Positions 40,254-49,088 of a DNA stretch of 64,000 nt are shown here, piece after piece. Numbering within the stretch: the first letter of the stretch is position 1; every line of letters begins with the position of its first letter. The stretch is taken from the NCBI GenBank assembly GCA_913060665.1, contig CAJXUY010000002.1, positions 62,001-126,000 on the forward strand. The letters are read 5' to 3'. Position numbers and translations under genes: made by a program. This stretch comes from an uncultured Oleiphilaceae bacterium. GTDB lineage: Bacteria > Pseudomonadota > Gammaproteobacteria > Pseudomonadales > Oleiphilaceae. The notes beneath the pieces are model-generated. The model did not search any database. It saw only the letters and a program-made list of their open reading frames with translations, and was not told where the DNA came from.

Positions 40254-41510
40254 TTATAACCGATCAAATAACGATAGGCTGGTCACCTGTGAGTATGTAG
40301 AATAAGCAGATTCAAGAATAAATTGCTGCATCGTTAAGTTACTAATCGCCTCGGCATAATCCAGCTCCTGAAGGTCCGCTAACACCTCTTTCGTCAGCAA
40401 CTCTACATCCAAATGCTGCTCTCTAGTGGTATCAACTGTATTTAACCTTGCGCCGATCTGGCTTCGGGTTTCCAGAATAGACGTTTCTGCATTATCTAAA
40501 TTAGTAAGCGTACCCTCGAGTAATGCATCAAAAGCTTCTCGACCTCCCGGTGTAGGCTGAAAATTTTCTAGCCCATAAACCAGTTTCTCCACTGTCGTCA
40601 ATACACCTTGTTTTGCTGTCGATTGAACTAAAAACGAGTCTCCTGCAACAGGTGGTACCGCTAACGGGTCCCCCGGAAAAGGATTTCCAACCACTTCAAA
40701 CTGAATTCCTTCCGCGCTAATGGGCGCACCAGAAACATAAGCGTTGTCACTGGATATAACCCGCCCACTTGATGCTTCAATGACATCGTACTCCACTCCA
40801 CTGACACCCGTCTTGAATTGCACAACCATATCTTCAGGGTAAAATGCATCATATATTTCTTGATCAATAACTTGACCTGTCGTGATGATTGCAGGCGGAG
40901 ACGATAAATTAGTAGGGTTTACCTCTGTAAAAAACGTATTTTTTGCAGCGGGCAAGTCCATAAACACTGATTTACCATTTTCAGTCGCCGCTATATTCAC
41001 ACTGGCTTCTATTTGAACAAAGCGTCGCCCTTCATCACCCTCATACATATAAGAGCCCGATACATTTTGCTGGAACGGCTCCCCTTTACCTTGAAAACCT
41101 CCAAACACAAACTCTCCACTCGCATCCTGAGAGTTCATCATTCCGGCTAGTTGCTCTAGTCGCTCCGATATTTCGGCTGAGATAAACTTCAAGTCATCGC
41201 CATTTAAAGCCCCGTTACCCGCATTAATAGTAAGTTCACGAATACGCTGAACAACATCATTAATACTGCCGAGCAAATCATCTTCCAACTTTAAGCTATT
41301 CTCTACAAGATCAATATTGTTCTGATATTGATCGTTCAACGCTAACTCTTGATTAAGCTGCAATATGCGTGTTGATGCGACCGGATCGTCCGCCGGCGTC
41401 AGTACCTTTTTGCCTGTCGATATCTGTAACTGTGTTTTCTGAAGCTGGGCATTAACATCATTAATTGACTCTATGCCTTTGCCGAATAACTGCTGCGTAG
41501 AAACTCTCAT
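40254..41510 (-). CDS. flgL: Flagellar hook-associated protein 3 (hook-filament junction)
   Basis: 418 residues. The N- and C-terminal flagellin-like helices are clear (TQQLFGKGIESINDVNAQL; NLTMQQFILESAYSTYSQVTSLSLFDRL). The middle part, residues about 228-298, contains MVVQFKTGVSGVEYDVIEAS and GDSFLVQST, a module that also appears in FlgK. FlgL joins FlgK to the filament. GGAGG precedes the ATG. It is the last gene of the flgB-L operon, followed by tRNA-Leu on the same strand with its own promoter. Confidence 0.95.
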   Translation of the reverse strand: MRVSTQQLFGKGIESINDVNAQLQKTQLQISTGKKVLTPADDPVASTRILQLNQELALNDQYQNNIDLVENSLKLEDDLLGSINDVVQRIRELTINAGNGALNGDDLKFISAEISERLEQLAGMMNSQDASGEFVFGGFQGKGEPFQQNVSGSYMYEGDEGRRFVQIEASVNIAATENGKSVFMDLPAAKNTFFTEVNPTNLSSPPAIITTGQVIDQEIYDAFYPEDMVVQFKTGVSGVEYDVIEASSGRVISSDNAYVSGAPISAEGIQFEVVGNPFPGDPLAVPPVAGDSFLVQSTAKQGVLTTVEKLVYGLENFQPTPGGREAFDALLEGTLTNLDNAETSILETRSQIGARLNTVDTTREQHLDVELLTKEVLADLQELDYAEAISNLTMQQFILESAYSTYSQVTSLSLFDRL

Positions 41511-41579
41511 GATAGCCTCCTTTCTCTAATATGCAGCCACTGATAACCTGCAGCCCCGCTCACTAATAACTTAAACACG

Positions 41580-44306
41580 TTAAAATACCCCCAATAACGT
41601 ATCAAATAATTCTCTCGCTACTGATATCACCTGCGCAGAGGCGTTATAGGCAGCTTGATATTGTATGAGCTTACCGGCCTCTTCATCTAAGTTCACACCA
41701 GACACTTCATTCCAGCTTGCTGTTGATGCGGATAAAAGTGCTTGGCTTGCTTCAGTATCAAGCCGAGTCTGATGAGTGAATGTCCCGACCTCCTCTACAA
41801 GCTGAGAGTAGGCTTCGTTATAGGTACTCACGCCACCTGATACTGTACCAGTGGTTTCAAGCCCTACAATGGCGAGCGCGTTTCGGTTATCTGAAAAACC
41901 ATCGGTGTTATACTCTATCGAGAATACATCCCCTGCCCCAGCTTCACCTTTTATATCAATCTGAAACCCTTTGTAAGATGATTGAGCCGGCGGAGCCTGT
42001 TGAAATATCGTATTTGAATCTGCAAATAACGTCACGCCTTCTGACATAGTCACATCAATAAACCCGCCAACGGACACTCGACTATCGCCCGTAATCGTCT
42101 GAGTAGACAATGATGAGCCTGTAGCATCGTAAGGATTTATTTTATCCACATCAAAGCTATCACCTGCTGCTCCACCGGCACCCACCACGATATCCAGACC
42201 ATTTGAATTAGTCAGTGTTACTTTATTACCATCACTCACCGCGCGATAACCCATCGACGTTAATGTTAAATTTGAATTAACAGCCTCAGCTATTAGATTC
42301 GGATCTAAAGCATCAGGGGATGGAACATTTAGAACCTGGTTTACGCCACCTTCTGAAAAATAAAGGTTAAACTCCAAAGGAGGCGCAGCACCATTATCAG
42401 TAAAATTGGAGATTTCAACTTGGGTATAAGCGTTTGCTTCAACGCCCTGAAGCTTATTCAATGTAGCCGCAATATCAGACGCGGGAGAGTTTGACGCGAT
42501 TGCGGCTGTTTCCGATGTCACAACACCCGTCTCAGGGTCTCGCGAGAAAACGGTTAAGCCCTGCCCTACATAACCGTTATCTGGAAGTGGTCCTGCGGGA
42601 ATGGGTAACATAGGCAATGGAGAAACCGGTACCCCCTGTAGATTAAATGCAGAACCAGTCGCAGATGCGGCCGTTTGCCCCGAATCTGCAGAAAATAAAC
42701 TGTTAGATAAGCCTGCGATATATTTCTGGTTGTTTAACGGCGGAACTAGTGGTTTAAGGTTAGCAGGGTCCGATGCATCAAGCACATCATAAACGGTACT
42801 GCTAGTAAACCTTACCACCATCGGAGGGGTGATCTGACCCGGTACAGAAAACGTACTTAACGGTTGGTTAGTAGCAGGGTCATTAACATCTAGCATAACC
42901 CCTGGACTAATCACCGCATTACCTATGTTACCCAAACTCGCGTCGGTGCGTATGGGTGATGCAAAAGCGATATCTTCAACTCGGTCAATACTCATTGCAA
43001 AATCACGAGCACCATAACGCGTGGGCTGTATTAGAAACTTATCCCCCACTTGAAAAGACCCTGACTCCAAATTAATGGCGACGCCTTCAATCTCTATACT
43101 AGCGGGGTAGAAGCCTGGCAGAACACCTTGAGTAACAATTTCACCGGTTTCATCATTAACAACTCGGTAATCCATATTTGAAGGACCACCAAACTGTAAT
43201 TCGTAATTATTGGTAGTCAGTTTGGACGAATCCACTATTTCAACACCCACCACTCTATCCATAGGTGGTAAGTTATCTTGATGTCCGATCACTCTGGAGC
43301 TCATTAGCCCTGAGTCATTTATATCAGTAAAAAATGACTCACCCAGGTTGTTCTCTAAATCCATGCCTAACTGATGCTGCTGGTTTATAGTATCTGCCAA
43401 TACAACCGCTATTAAGCCCATACTATTAATAGAGTCTTTAAGAATAGAGTCTCTAAATTCAAGTGCTCCACCAATCGTTCCACCGGTAATATCATTGGTG
43501 ATTACTTGAGTACCCCCAGTACCAATATACGCAATATCACTCTCAGTCGGATTACTTTTACTCTCAACAACACCCAATTGATTAAAGCTGTTATTGATGA
43601 CAAGCGGCTGGCCCTTGCCGATAAACACATTGACCTGGTTATCACCTTGAGGAATCACGCTTACAGTGACCTTTTCAGACAGCTGTCTAAGCAATTCATC
43701 ACGTTCGTCCATTAGGGTGTTGGGCTCACTCCCTTGACCCGCACCTGTGGCGATCGTAATCGCTTCATTTAATTCGGCGATGCCACTCGATAGACTATTA
43801 ACTTCTGCAACGGAGGCTGATAGCTGCTGATCCAACGTTTCTGATTGTTGTTGCAGGCGTGAATATAGCTGATTAAATCGACTGACTAACGATTCAGACT
43901 GGCTAAGCAAAAGCTGACGCTCAGGTACCGATGAAGGATCACCCGCCCCACCCTGCAGCGCTTTGAAAAAGTTACTCATCGAGTCAGATAGCCCGGTAGT
44001 CTCACTCGCTAATAAATTATCAATTTGACCTGAAAGCGAAAGCAATGCTTCTTGCTCGCTAAATACCGTAGTATCGGATCTTAACTGAGTATTTAAGAAC
44101 TCTTCGTTGAGCCGGCGAACCGTTGATACCGTTACTCCCGAACCAACATAACCCGCGCCCGTAAGCTGACTATCTGCCGACTCAAAAATAACTTCCTGAC
44201 GACTATAACCAGGCGTATTGGTATTGGTAACGTTATTACCCGTCGTTGCCAAAGCGGTTTGATGGGATTTTAACCCCGTTAAACCAATATTGATTAAGTT
44301 AGCCAT
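41580..44306 (-). CDS. flgK: Flagellar hook-associated protein 1, unusually long
   Basis: 908 residues, well above the roughly 550-680 usual for FlgK. The N-terminal rod/hook motif (TGLKSHQTALATTGNNVTNTNTPGYSRQ) and the C-terminal block (SWNEVSGVNLDEEAGKLIQYQAAYNASAQVI) are canonical. Residues about 364-430 and 492-515 carry YDV/GDKFLIQPT modules shared with FlgL. An extra region at about 575-770 (with SPASDIAATLNKLQGVEANAY and VGGFIDVTMSEGVTL) resembles an insertion in FlgE of this same operon. It forms the first hook-filament junction layer. It lies between flgJ and flgL. Confidence 0.95.
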   Translation of the reverse strand: MANLINIGLTGLKSHQTALATTGNNVTNTNTPGYSRQEVIFESADSQLTGAGYVGSGVTVSTVRRLNEEFLNTQLRSDTTVFSEQEALLSLSGQIDNLLASETTGLSDSMSNFFKALQGGAGDPSSVPERQLLLSQSESLVSRFNQLYSRLQQQSETLDQQLSASVAEVNSLSSGIAELNEAITIATGAGQGSEPNTLMDERDELLRQLSEKVTVSVIPQGDNQVNVFIGKGQPLVINNSFNQLGVVESKSNPTESDIAYIGTGGTQVITNDITGGTIGGALEFRDSILKDSINSMGLIAVVLADTINQQHQLGMDLENNLGESFFTDINDSGLMSSRVIGHQDNLPPMDRVVGVEIVDSSKLTTNNYELQFGGPSNMDYRVVNDETGEIVTQGVLPGFYPASIEIEGVAINLESGSFQVGDKFLIQPTRYGARDFAMSIDRVEDIAFASPIRTDASLGNIGNAVISPGVMLDVNDPATNQPLSTFSVPGQITPPMVVRFTSSTVYDVLDASDPANLKPLVPPLNNQKYIAGLSNSLFSADSGQTAASATGSAFNLQGVPVSPLPMLPIPAGPLPDNGYVGQGLTVFSRDPETGVVTSETAAIASNSPASDIAATLNKLQGVEANAYTQVEISNFTDNGAAPPLEFNLYFSEGGVNQVLNVPSPDALDPNLIAEAVNSNLTLTSMGYRAVSDGNKVTLTNSNGLDIVVGAGGAAGDSFDVDKINPYDATGSSLSTQTITGDSRVSVGGFIDVTMSEGVTLFADSNTIFQQAPPAQSSYKGFQIDIKGEAGAGDVFSIEYNTDGFSDNRNALAIVGLETTGTVSGGVSTYNEAYSQLVEEVGTFTHQTRLDTEASQALLSASTASWNEVSGVNLDEEAGKLIQYQAAYNASAQVISVARELFDTLLGVF

Positions 44307-44330
44307 AAGTTATCTCCACCAAATGCCGCG

Positions 44331-45440
44331 CTATAACGCCGCTTTGGTTATTAACGATTCTGCTGACCCGGCCAGCATTTCGTCATTCTCTATTGTTTGA
44401 TCACTATCTATTGTTCCGTCACGCAAATTCATAGCGCCTTTAAAAACCTCTCCACTCAGTATTCGCTGGATTTTTTGACTATAGGCGGGGTCAGTTGCAT
44501 AACCTGCATCTTGTAAGGTTTGAGTAAATTGCTGAGGTTTATCCAGATACTGCATCGCAGGTTCGTAACGTGGATTCTGCTTAAGAAACGCTGCATAATC
44601 TCTAAAGCTATCTTCATACCCATTGTATGATCGAAACTCTGCTCGCTCCTTCATGGCAACACCACCACGGTACTCAGTCGTGACGATTTCAGTTTTCTCC
44701 CCACTCCAACGGCTGTCAGCCTTGATACCAAATAGATTAAAGCTAGCCTGCTCGTCGGGTTTATTAATCATATGTTTACCCCAACCAGTTTCCAGCGCCG
44801 ACTGGGCCAACATGACTTTAGCGCTAATGCCTGTTTCTGCTTCGACCTGCTTAGCAAATGGATAGAGGTGCTGGATAAATTGGTCAGGCGTATCAAATAT
44901 AAGAGGTGATGTACCTGCAGGCTCCTGCGGCTCAATACTGTTTTGTGCTTCGGCTACCCCTGCGTTACGCTCAGCCACATCATCTAATGTTGCATCAACT
45001 TCTACTAAAGCATCAGCTAGCTCAATGGCCTTCTTAGCTAGTGTTTCAACGGGTAAATTACGGGGGTAATCGGCGATGCTCTTGTGCAATAGAGGGTTAG
45101 TGCTCTCTGTTTGAGAAATACCTTCTATCTGCTTGGACATCTGACGCAACATCGCCTCCGCCACACCTAGGCCACGCCCTTTAGAGAGCGTCAAACTAAG
45201 CTGGCTATCAAACATTTCCTGATAAAACTCTGTTTCATTACTTTGTAGAAAGTTGCCTTCACTAAATGCTTTATTGGCCTCTCTCATACTTTTCATGACC
45301 ATCGAGATAAACATCGATTCAAACTGTTTTGATACACCTTCAAGCGCCGCTTCCTTATCATGTAATGCTTCACTTTTTAGCGCATTAAGGCCGGAAAAGT
45401 CTGTGTAGGTATGAGCTTTATCAACATTAGAATTAATCAT
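44331..45440 (-). CDS. flgJ: Flagellar rod-assembly protein and muramidase FlgJ
   Basis: 369 residues in two domains. The N-terminal rod-binding domain (about 15-125) contains FESMFISMVMKSMREANKAF. The C-terminal peptidoglycan hydrolase domain (about 190-350) contains KVMLAQSALETGWGKHMI, the glucosaminidase-family motif with catalytic Glu, and SFNLFGIKAD. It makes a hole in the cell wall for the growing rod and caps rod assembly. AAGGA precedes the ATG, and flgI ends 10 bp upstream. Confidence 0.96.
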   Translation of the reverse strand: MINSNVDKAHTYTDFSGLNALKSEALHDKEAALEGVSKQFESMFISMVMKSMREANKAFSEGNFLQSNETEFYQEMFDSQLSLTLSKGRGLGVAEAMLRQMSKQIEGISQTESTNPLLHKSIADYPRNLPVETLAKKAIELADALVEVDATLDDVAERNAGVAEAQNSIEPQEPAGTSPLIFDTPDQFIQHLYPFAKQVEAETGISAKVMLAQSALETGWGKHMINKPDEQASFNLFGIKADSRWSGEKTEIVTTEYRGGVAMKERAEFRSYNGYEDSFRDYAAFLKQNPRYEPAMQYLDKPQQFTQTLQDAGYATDPAYSQKIQRILSGEVFKGAMNLRDGTIDSDQTIENDEMLAGSAESLITKAAL

Positions 45441-45450
45441 TAGTCAGTCC

Positions 45451-46566
45451 TTAAATTACGATCAGCTCAGCCTTTAACGCGCCGGCTGTTTTAAGTGCTT
45501 CCAATATCGCCATGATATCCCCTGGCGCCGCTCCAACCTGATTGACTGCCTGCACTATTTCGTTGAGCGTAATGGCAGGTCCAAACTTAAACATTCTGGC
45601 AGGCTCTTGCTCTATATCGATCTCACTCTGGGGCACAACCACTGTTTCCCCTCCTGAAAGCGCTCCTGGCTGACTAATTTCGCTACCTTCGGTAATGGTG
45701 ACTGACAAGCTTCCATGGGTGACTGCTGCAGGTAAAACCTTGACGTTTTGCCCAACTACAATGGTCCCTGTTCGAGAGTTAATAATAACTTTTGCCGACC
45801 CTTCACCCGGATCTATATTTATATTTTCTAATACCGACAAAAAACTGACTCGTTGAGAAGCATCTCTTGGCGCTTTTACTTTCACAGACCCACCATCCAT
45901 AGCGTAGGCTGTTTCGGGCCCGAGAAGGTCATTTAACTTATCTACCACGCGCTTGGCGGTCGTAAAATCAGCAATATGAAGGTTGAATGTAAGTGTATCC
46001 CCACGATGAAAACCGGAGGGTACAGACCGCTCAACTGATGCTCCGTTTGGAATTCTGCCGACACTCGGCACATTCACAGTAATCGACGATCCATCTGCAC
46101 CTTCAGCTCCGAAGCCACCGACAACCAAACTACCCTGAGCCATCGCATACACCTTCCCGTCAGCTCCTTTAAGTGGCGTCATTAACAAGCTACCTCCTCT
46201 CAGGCTTTTTGCATTTCCAATGGAAGAAACGGTTATATCGACTTGCTGCCCAGGTTTTGCAAATGCAGGAAGGTCAGCATGAACCGTTACCGCAGCAACA
46301 TTTTTAAGCTTTGGATCTGACCCCTGAGGAATAGTAATACCAAACTTGTTCATCAAATTTCTAAAGGTCTGATCGGTAAACGGCGCTTTGTCGCCCGTAC
46401 CGTCAAGCCCTACTACTAAGCCATAACCAATAAGTTGATTGCTTCTTACTCCCTGAACAGACGCCAAATCTTTAAGGCGATCAGCTTGCAAAGGCAATGA
46501 CAGCAGCAGGCCCATTAGCACGAATATGCCTGAACAACGGTAAAAATATACATTTAGCTTCTTCAT
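45451..46566 (-). CDS. flgI: Flagellar P-ring protein FlgI
   Basis: 371 residues with a cleavable signal peptide ([18 protein letters not shown]). Canonical blocks follow: [48 protein letters not shown] and [17 protein letters not shown] at the C-terminus. It polymerises into the periplasmic P ring around the rod. It has a strong ribosome site (AGGGGAAGG) and the full expected length. Confidence 0.97.
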   Translation of the reverse strand: MKKLNVYFYRCSGIFVLMGLLLSLPLQADRLKDLASVQGVRSNQLIGYGLVVGLDGTGDKAPFTDQTFRNLMNKFGITIPQGSDPKLKNVAAVTVHADLPAFAKPGQQVDITVSSIGNAKSLRGGSLLMTPLKGADGKVYAMAQGSLVVGGFGAEGADGSSITVNVPSVGRIPNGASVERSVPSGFHRGDTLTFNLHIADFTTAKRVVDKLNDLLGPETAYAMDGGSVKVKAPRDASQRVSFLSVLENINIDPGEGSAKVIINSRTGTIVVGQNVKVLPAAVTHGSLSVTITEGSEISQPGALSGGETVVVPQSEIDIEQEPARMFKFGPAITLNEIVQAVNQVGAAPGDIMAILEALKTAGALKAELIVI

Positions 46567-46623
46567 ACCTTCCCCTTAAATCTTTACTCTAGCGACTTAC
46601 CCGTTGCCACTTATCTCTAACCG

Positions 46624-47310
46624 TTAAAATGGAAACCATTCGCTATTAAAGAAGCGAGAAGCCCACCCCATACGGTTACTCTGATCAAAGTCACCAGTGC
46701 CTCCGTATGCAATCCGGGCGTCTGCCACTTTGGTCGAGGGTATTGTGTTCGCGGTACTAATATCTTCAGGTCTCACAAGTCCCGTTAAGCGGATGTATTC
46801 ATCCCCTTGACTCAATGTCAGCCATTTTTCGCCACGAATTCTAAGTATTCCGTTGGGTAGCACCTCAGACACTGTCACCGATATACTGCCATCTAAACTG
46901 TTACTTTGATCGCTCTCTGCCTCACCATCAAAATCCCTTTCAAGGTTAATATCACTCAACATACTGAGATTGTTTGCAGAAATAGATGAGCCGAACAACG
47001 TTCCTTCATCAATCAACAGTTCAGAATCTTTCCCGTAACTCGTTTCTGCTTTTTTAGACGACGTTGTTTTTTCCGCCAATGTAACCGTCAAAATATCGCC
47101 GACATTGAGTGCGATCTGATCACCGTACAAACCATAGTTTCGGTTTACTTGAAATATTGAGCCGTTAACCTCTGAAGGCGACCTTAGATATTGCGCCGGC
47201 ATTGGCGCATAAGCAGGATCCCCAGGCGCTGGCATCTCGCGGTTTACAGTGCTACAACCACTGATAATGATCAATACACCTAATGAACAGACTAACTTTG
47301 CGATGCTCAT
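46624..47310 (-). CDS. flgH: Flagellar L-ring lipoprotein FlgH
   Basis: 228 residues from ATG 47310 (TAGGGGC at suitable spacing); the frame open to 47334 would add eight residues. The signal peptide ends LIIISGC (lipidated Cys 19). The mature protein has the FlgH pattern [23 protein letters not shown] and [31 protein letters not shown]. It forms the outer-membrane L ring. It lies between flgI and flgG in the standard order. Confidence 0.96.
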   Translation of the reverse strand: MSIAKLVCSLGVLIIISGCSTVNREMPAPGDPAYAPMPAQYLRSPSEVNGSIFQVNRNYGLYGDQIALNVGDILTVTLAEKTTSSKKAETSYGKDSELLIDEGTLFGSSISANNLSMLSDINLERDFDGEAESDQSNSLDGSISVTVSEVLPNGILRIRGEKWLTLSQGDEYIRLTGLVRPEDISTANTIPSTKVADARIAYGGTGDFDQSNRMGWASRFFNSEWFPF

Positions 47311-47344
47311 TGCTATGCCCCTACGTCTAATCATAACTTCGTGT

Positions 47345-48130
47345 TTAAATATTCTGACTGATGTACTGCAGCATTTGGTCGGCCGTTGACACTACTTTAG
47401 AGTTCATCTCGTATGCTCGCTGAGTAGTGATCATATTGACTAACTCTTCTACCACCTCTACATTCGATGACTCGATCATTCCTTGCTCTAGCGTGCCTAA
47501 CCCGTCAAGCCCTGGTGTTCCTTCCTGAGGGTCACCACTTGAACCTGTCTCTCTAAACAAGTTATTACCAATCGCTTCAAGCCCTTGAGGATTAATAAAG
47601 TCTACTGTTGTGATATTGCCAATAACCGTGGGCGCTGTATCGCCGGTCACTAGCGAAGAAACAGTTCCATCTGTACCGATGGTAATAGATGAAGTGTTGT
47701 CAGGTACTGTAATGGCAGGCTCTAGCGGATGGCCATTTGCCGTTACAATATCGCCATTAGAATTAAGCTGAAACTGGCCATCGCGGGTGTACGAAATAGT
47801 GCCATCCGGCAATAACACTTGAAGGAAGCCTCGCCCGTTAACAGCCATATCTAGGGGTTGCTCGGTAACCTGCAAAGAACCTTGAGTAAACTCCTTGGCA
47901 GTTCCCACTACACGAACCCCAGTACCAACCTGCAACCCTGATGGAAGTTCGGAATCCTGAGAGCTTAACCCGCCAGGCTGCCTTTCTATTTGATACAATA
48001 AGTCCTGGAACACCGCACGTTCACGCTTAAAGCCAGCGGTATTAACATTAGCTAAATTATTAGATGTGGTTGTTAATGCTGTATCTTGAGCACTAAGCCC
48101 TGTTTTACTGACATATAATGCAGGATGCAT
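47345..48130 (-). CDS. flgG: Flagellar distal rod protein FlgG
   Basis: 261 residues starting [16 protein letters not shown] at ATG 48130, with AGGAGGTG directly upstream; a GTG two codons earlier lies inside that ribosome site. It has the N-terminal rod motif [20 protein letters not shown] and the C-terminal [29 protein letters not shown]. It builds the distal rod. The gap to flgF (150 bp) is the longest in the operon and carries a nested inverted repeat. Confidence 0.97.
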   Translation of the reverse strand: MHPALYVSKTGLSAQDTALTTTSNNLANVNTAGFKRERAVFQDLLYQIERQPGGLSSQDSELPSGLQVGTGVRVVGTAKEFTQGSLQVTEQPLDMAVNGRGFLQVLLPDGTISYTRDGQFQLNSNGDIVTANGHPLEPAITVPDNTSSITIGTDGTVSSLVTGDTAPTVIGNITTVDFINPQGLEAIGNNLFRETGSSGDPQEGTPGLDGLGTLEQGMIESSNVEVVEELVNMITTQRAYEMNSKVVSTADQMLQYISQNI

Positions 48131-48181
48131 GAGCACCTCCTAGTTAGCGTATACACGGCAACTGTCTTATTAATAAAGACA

Positions 48182-48253
48182 TCAATTGAGAAATAACTGG
48201 AAATCAATAGCCGCCTATCAAGATAAAAGGCGGCGAGCAGTTTCCTCAATTGA
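48182..48253. repeat. Nested inverted repeat between flgF and flgG
   Basis: Outer arms TCAATTGAG (48182-48190) and CTCAATTGA (48245-48253) enclose ACTG/CAGT and an inner 7-bp GC-rich stem (GCCGCCT at 48210-48216, AGGCGGC at 48228-48234). No T-tract follows. It could be an RNA processing or stabilising structure in the flg message. Confidence 0.6.
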
Positions 48254-48280
48254 CGGTTTTATGCCGTTAATGTTGCTCTA

Positions 48281-49024
48281 CTAAGAGATTTGCAATAAGC
48301 GTGCCGCAGCTTCAGAATTTTGATCTGCGGTACTCATTACTTTGACATGAAGCTCGTACTGGCGAGCCAATGAGAGGATTTCGGTGAGAGATTCTACAGC
48401 ATTTACGTTGCTGCCTTCCAAGAAACCTGGTTCAAGACGAACATTGCCATCAATAGCCGCAGGCGGATTACCATCCTTTACTCTAACCAGGCCATCTAAC
48501 CCTTTTTCTATCTGATCATTACCAGGGTTAACCAGCTTGATTCGATCTATTTCTGCTATTGCATCTGCTGGCTGACCCAGCGGTATAACAGAAATAGTAC
48601 CGTCTGCACCAACCTCCATCTTAGCAGATGGAGGAACGGCAATCGGCCCGCCATTTCCCAATACCGCTAGCCCCGAGCCAGTGCGAAGAATACCGTTACT
48701 ATCGGTTTGTAGATCACCTGCTCGAGTATAAGCCTCGGAGCCATCGGGCGCTTGAACGGCTATCCAGCCATCCCCTTTAATCGCAACATCCAACTCCCGG
48801 CCCGTTTCATTCAAAGGGCCTTGTTGAAAGTTTGTCCCAGGCCTTTCGGTCATCGCATAGGCACGAGTGGGGTGATACTCACCATACACAGGCATACTTC
48901 GGGCTTGTGCAAAATCATTCTTAAAACCCGTCGTATTAACATTGGCCAAGTTATTTGAATGTGCTTGCTGCGCAAGCATTGACTGTTTTGCGCCACTCAT
49001 GGATATATATAACGCCTTATCCAT
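48281..49024 (-). CDS. flgF: Flagellar proximal rod protein FlgF
   Basis: 247 residues. The start [37 protein letters not shown] and the end GSNVNAVESLTEILSLARQYELHVKVMSTAD are the conserved rod-protein termini. A GGGGGAGGG ribosome site lies just before the ATG. It is a proximal rod subunit together with FlgB and FlgC. It is followed by a structured 150-bp gap before flgG. Confidence 0.97.
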   Translation of the reverse strand: MDKALYISMSGAKQSMLAQQAHSNNLANVNTTGFKNDFAQARSMPVYGEYHPTRAYAMTERPGTNFQQGPLNETGRELDVAIKGDGWIAVQAPDGSEAYTRAGDLQTDSNGILRTGSGLAVLGNGGPIAVPPSAKMEVGADGTISVIPLGQPADAIAEIDRIKLVNPGNDQIEKGLDGLVRVKDGNPPAAIDGNVRLEPGFLEGSNVNAVESLTEILSLARQYELHVKVMSTADQNSEAAARLLQIS

Positions 49025-49088
49025 ACCCTCCCCCTTTTATAATCGATTTTAAAATAGTGCGAGGCCAAACTACGCCCTCACCTTATTT

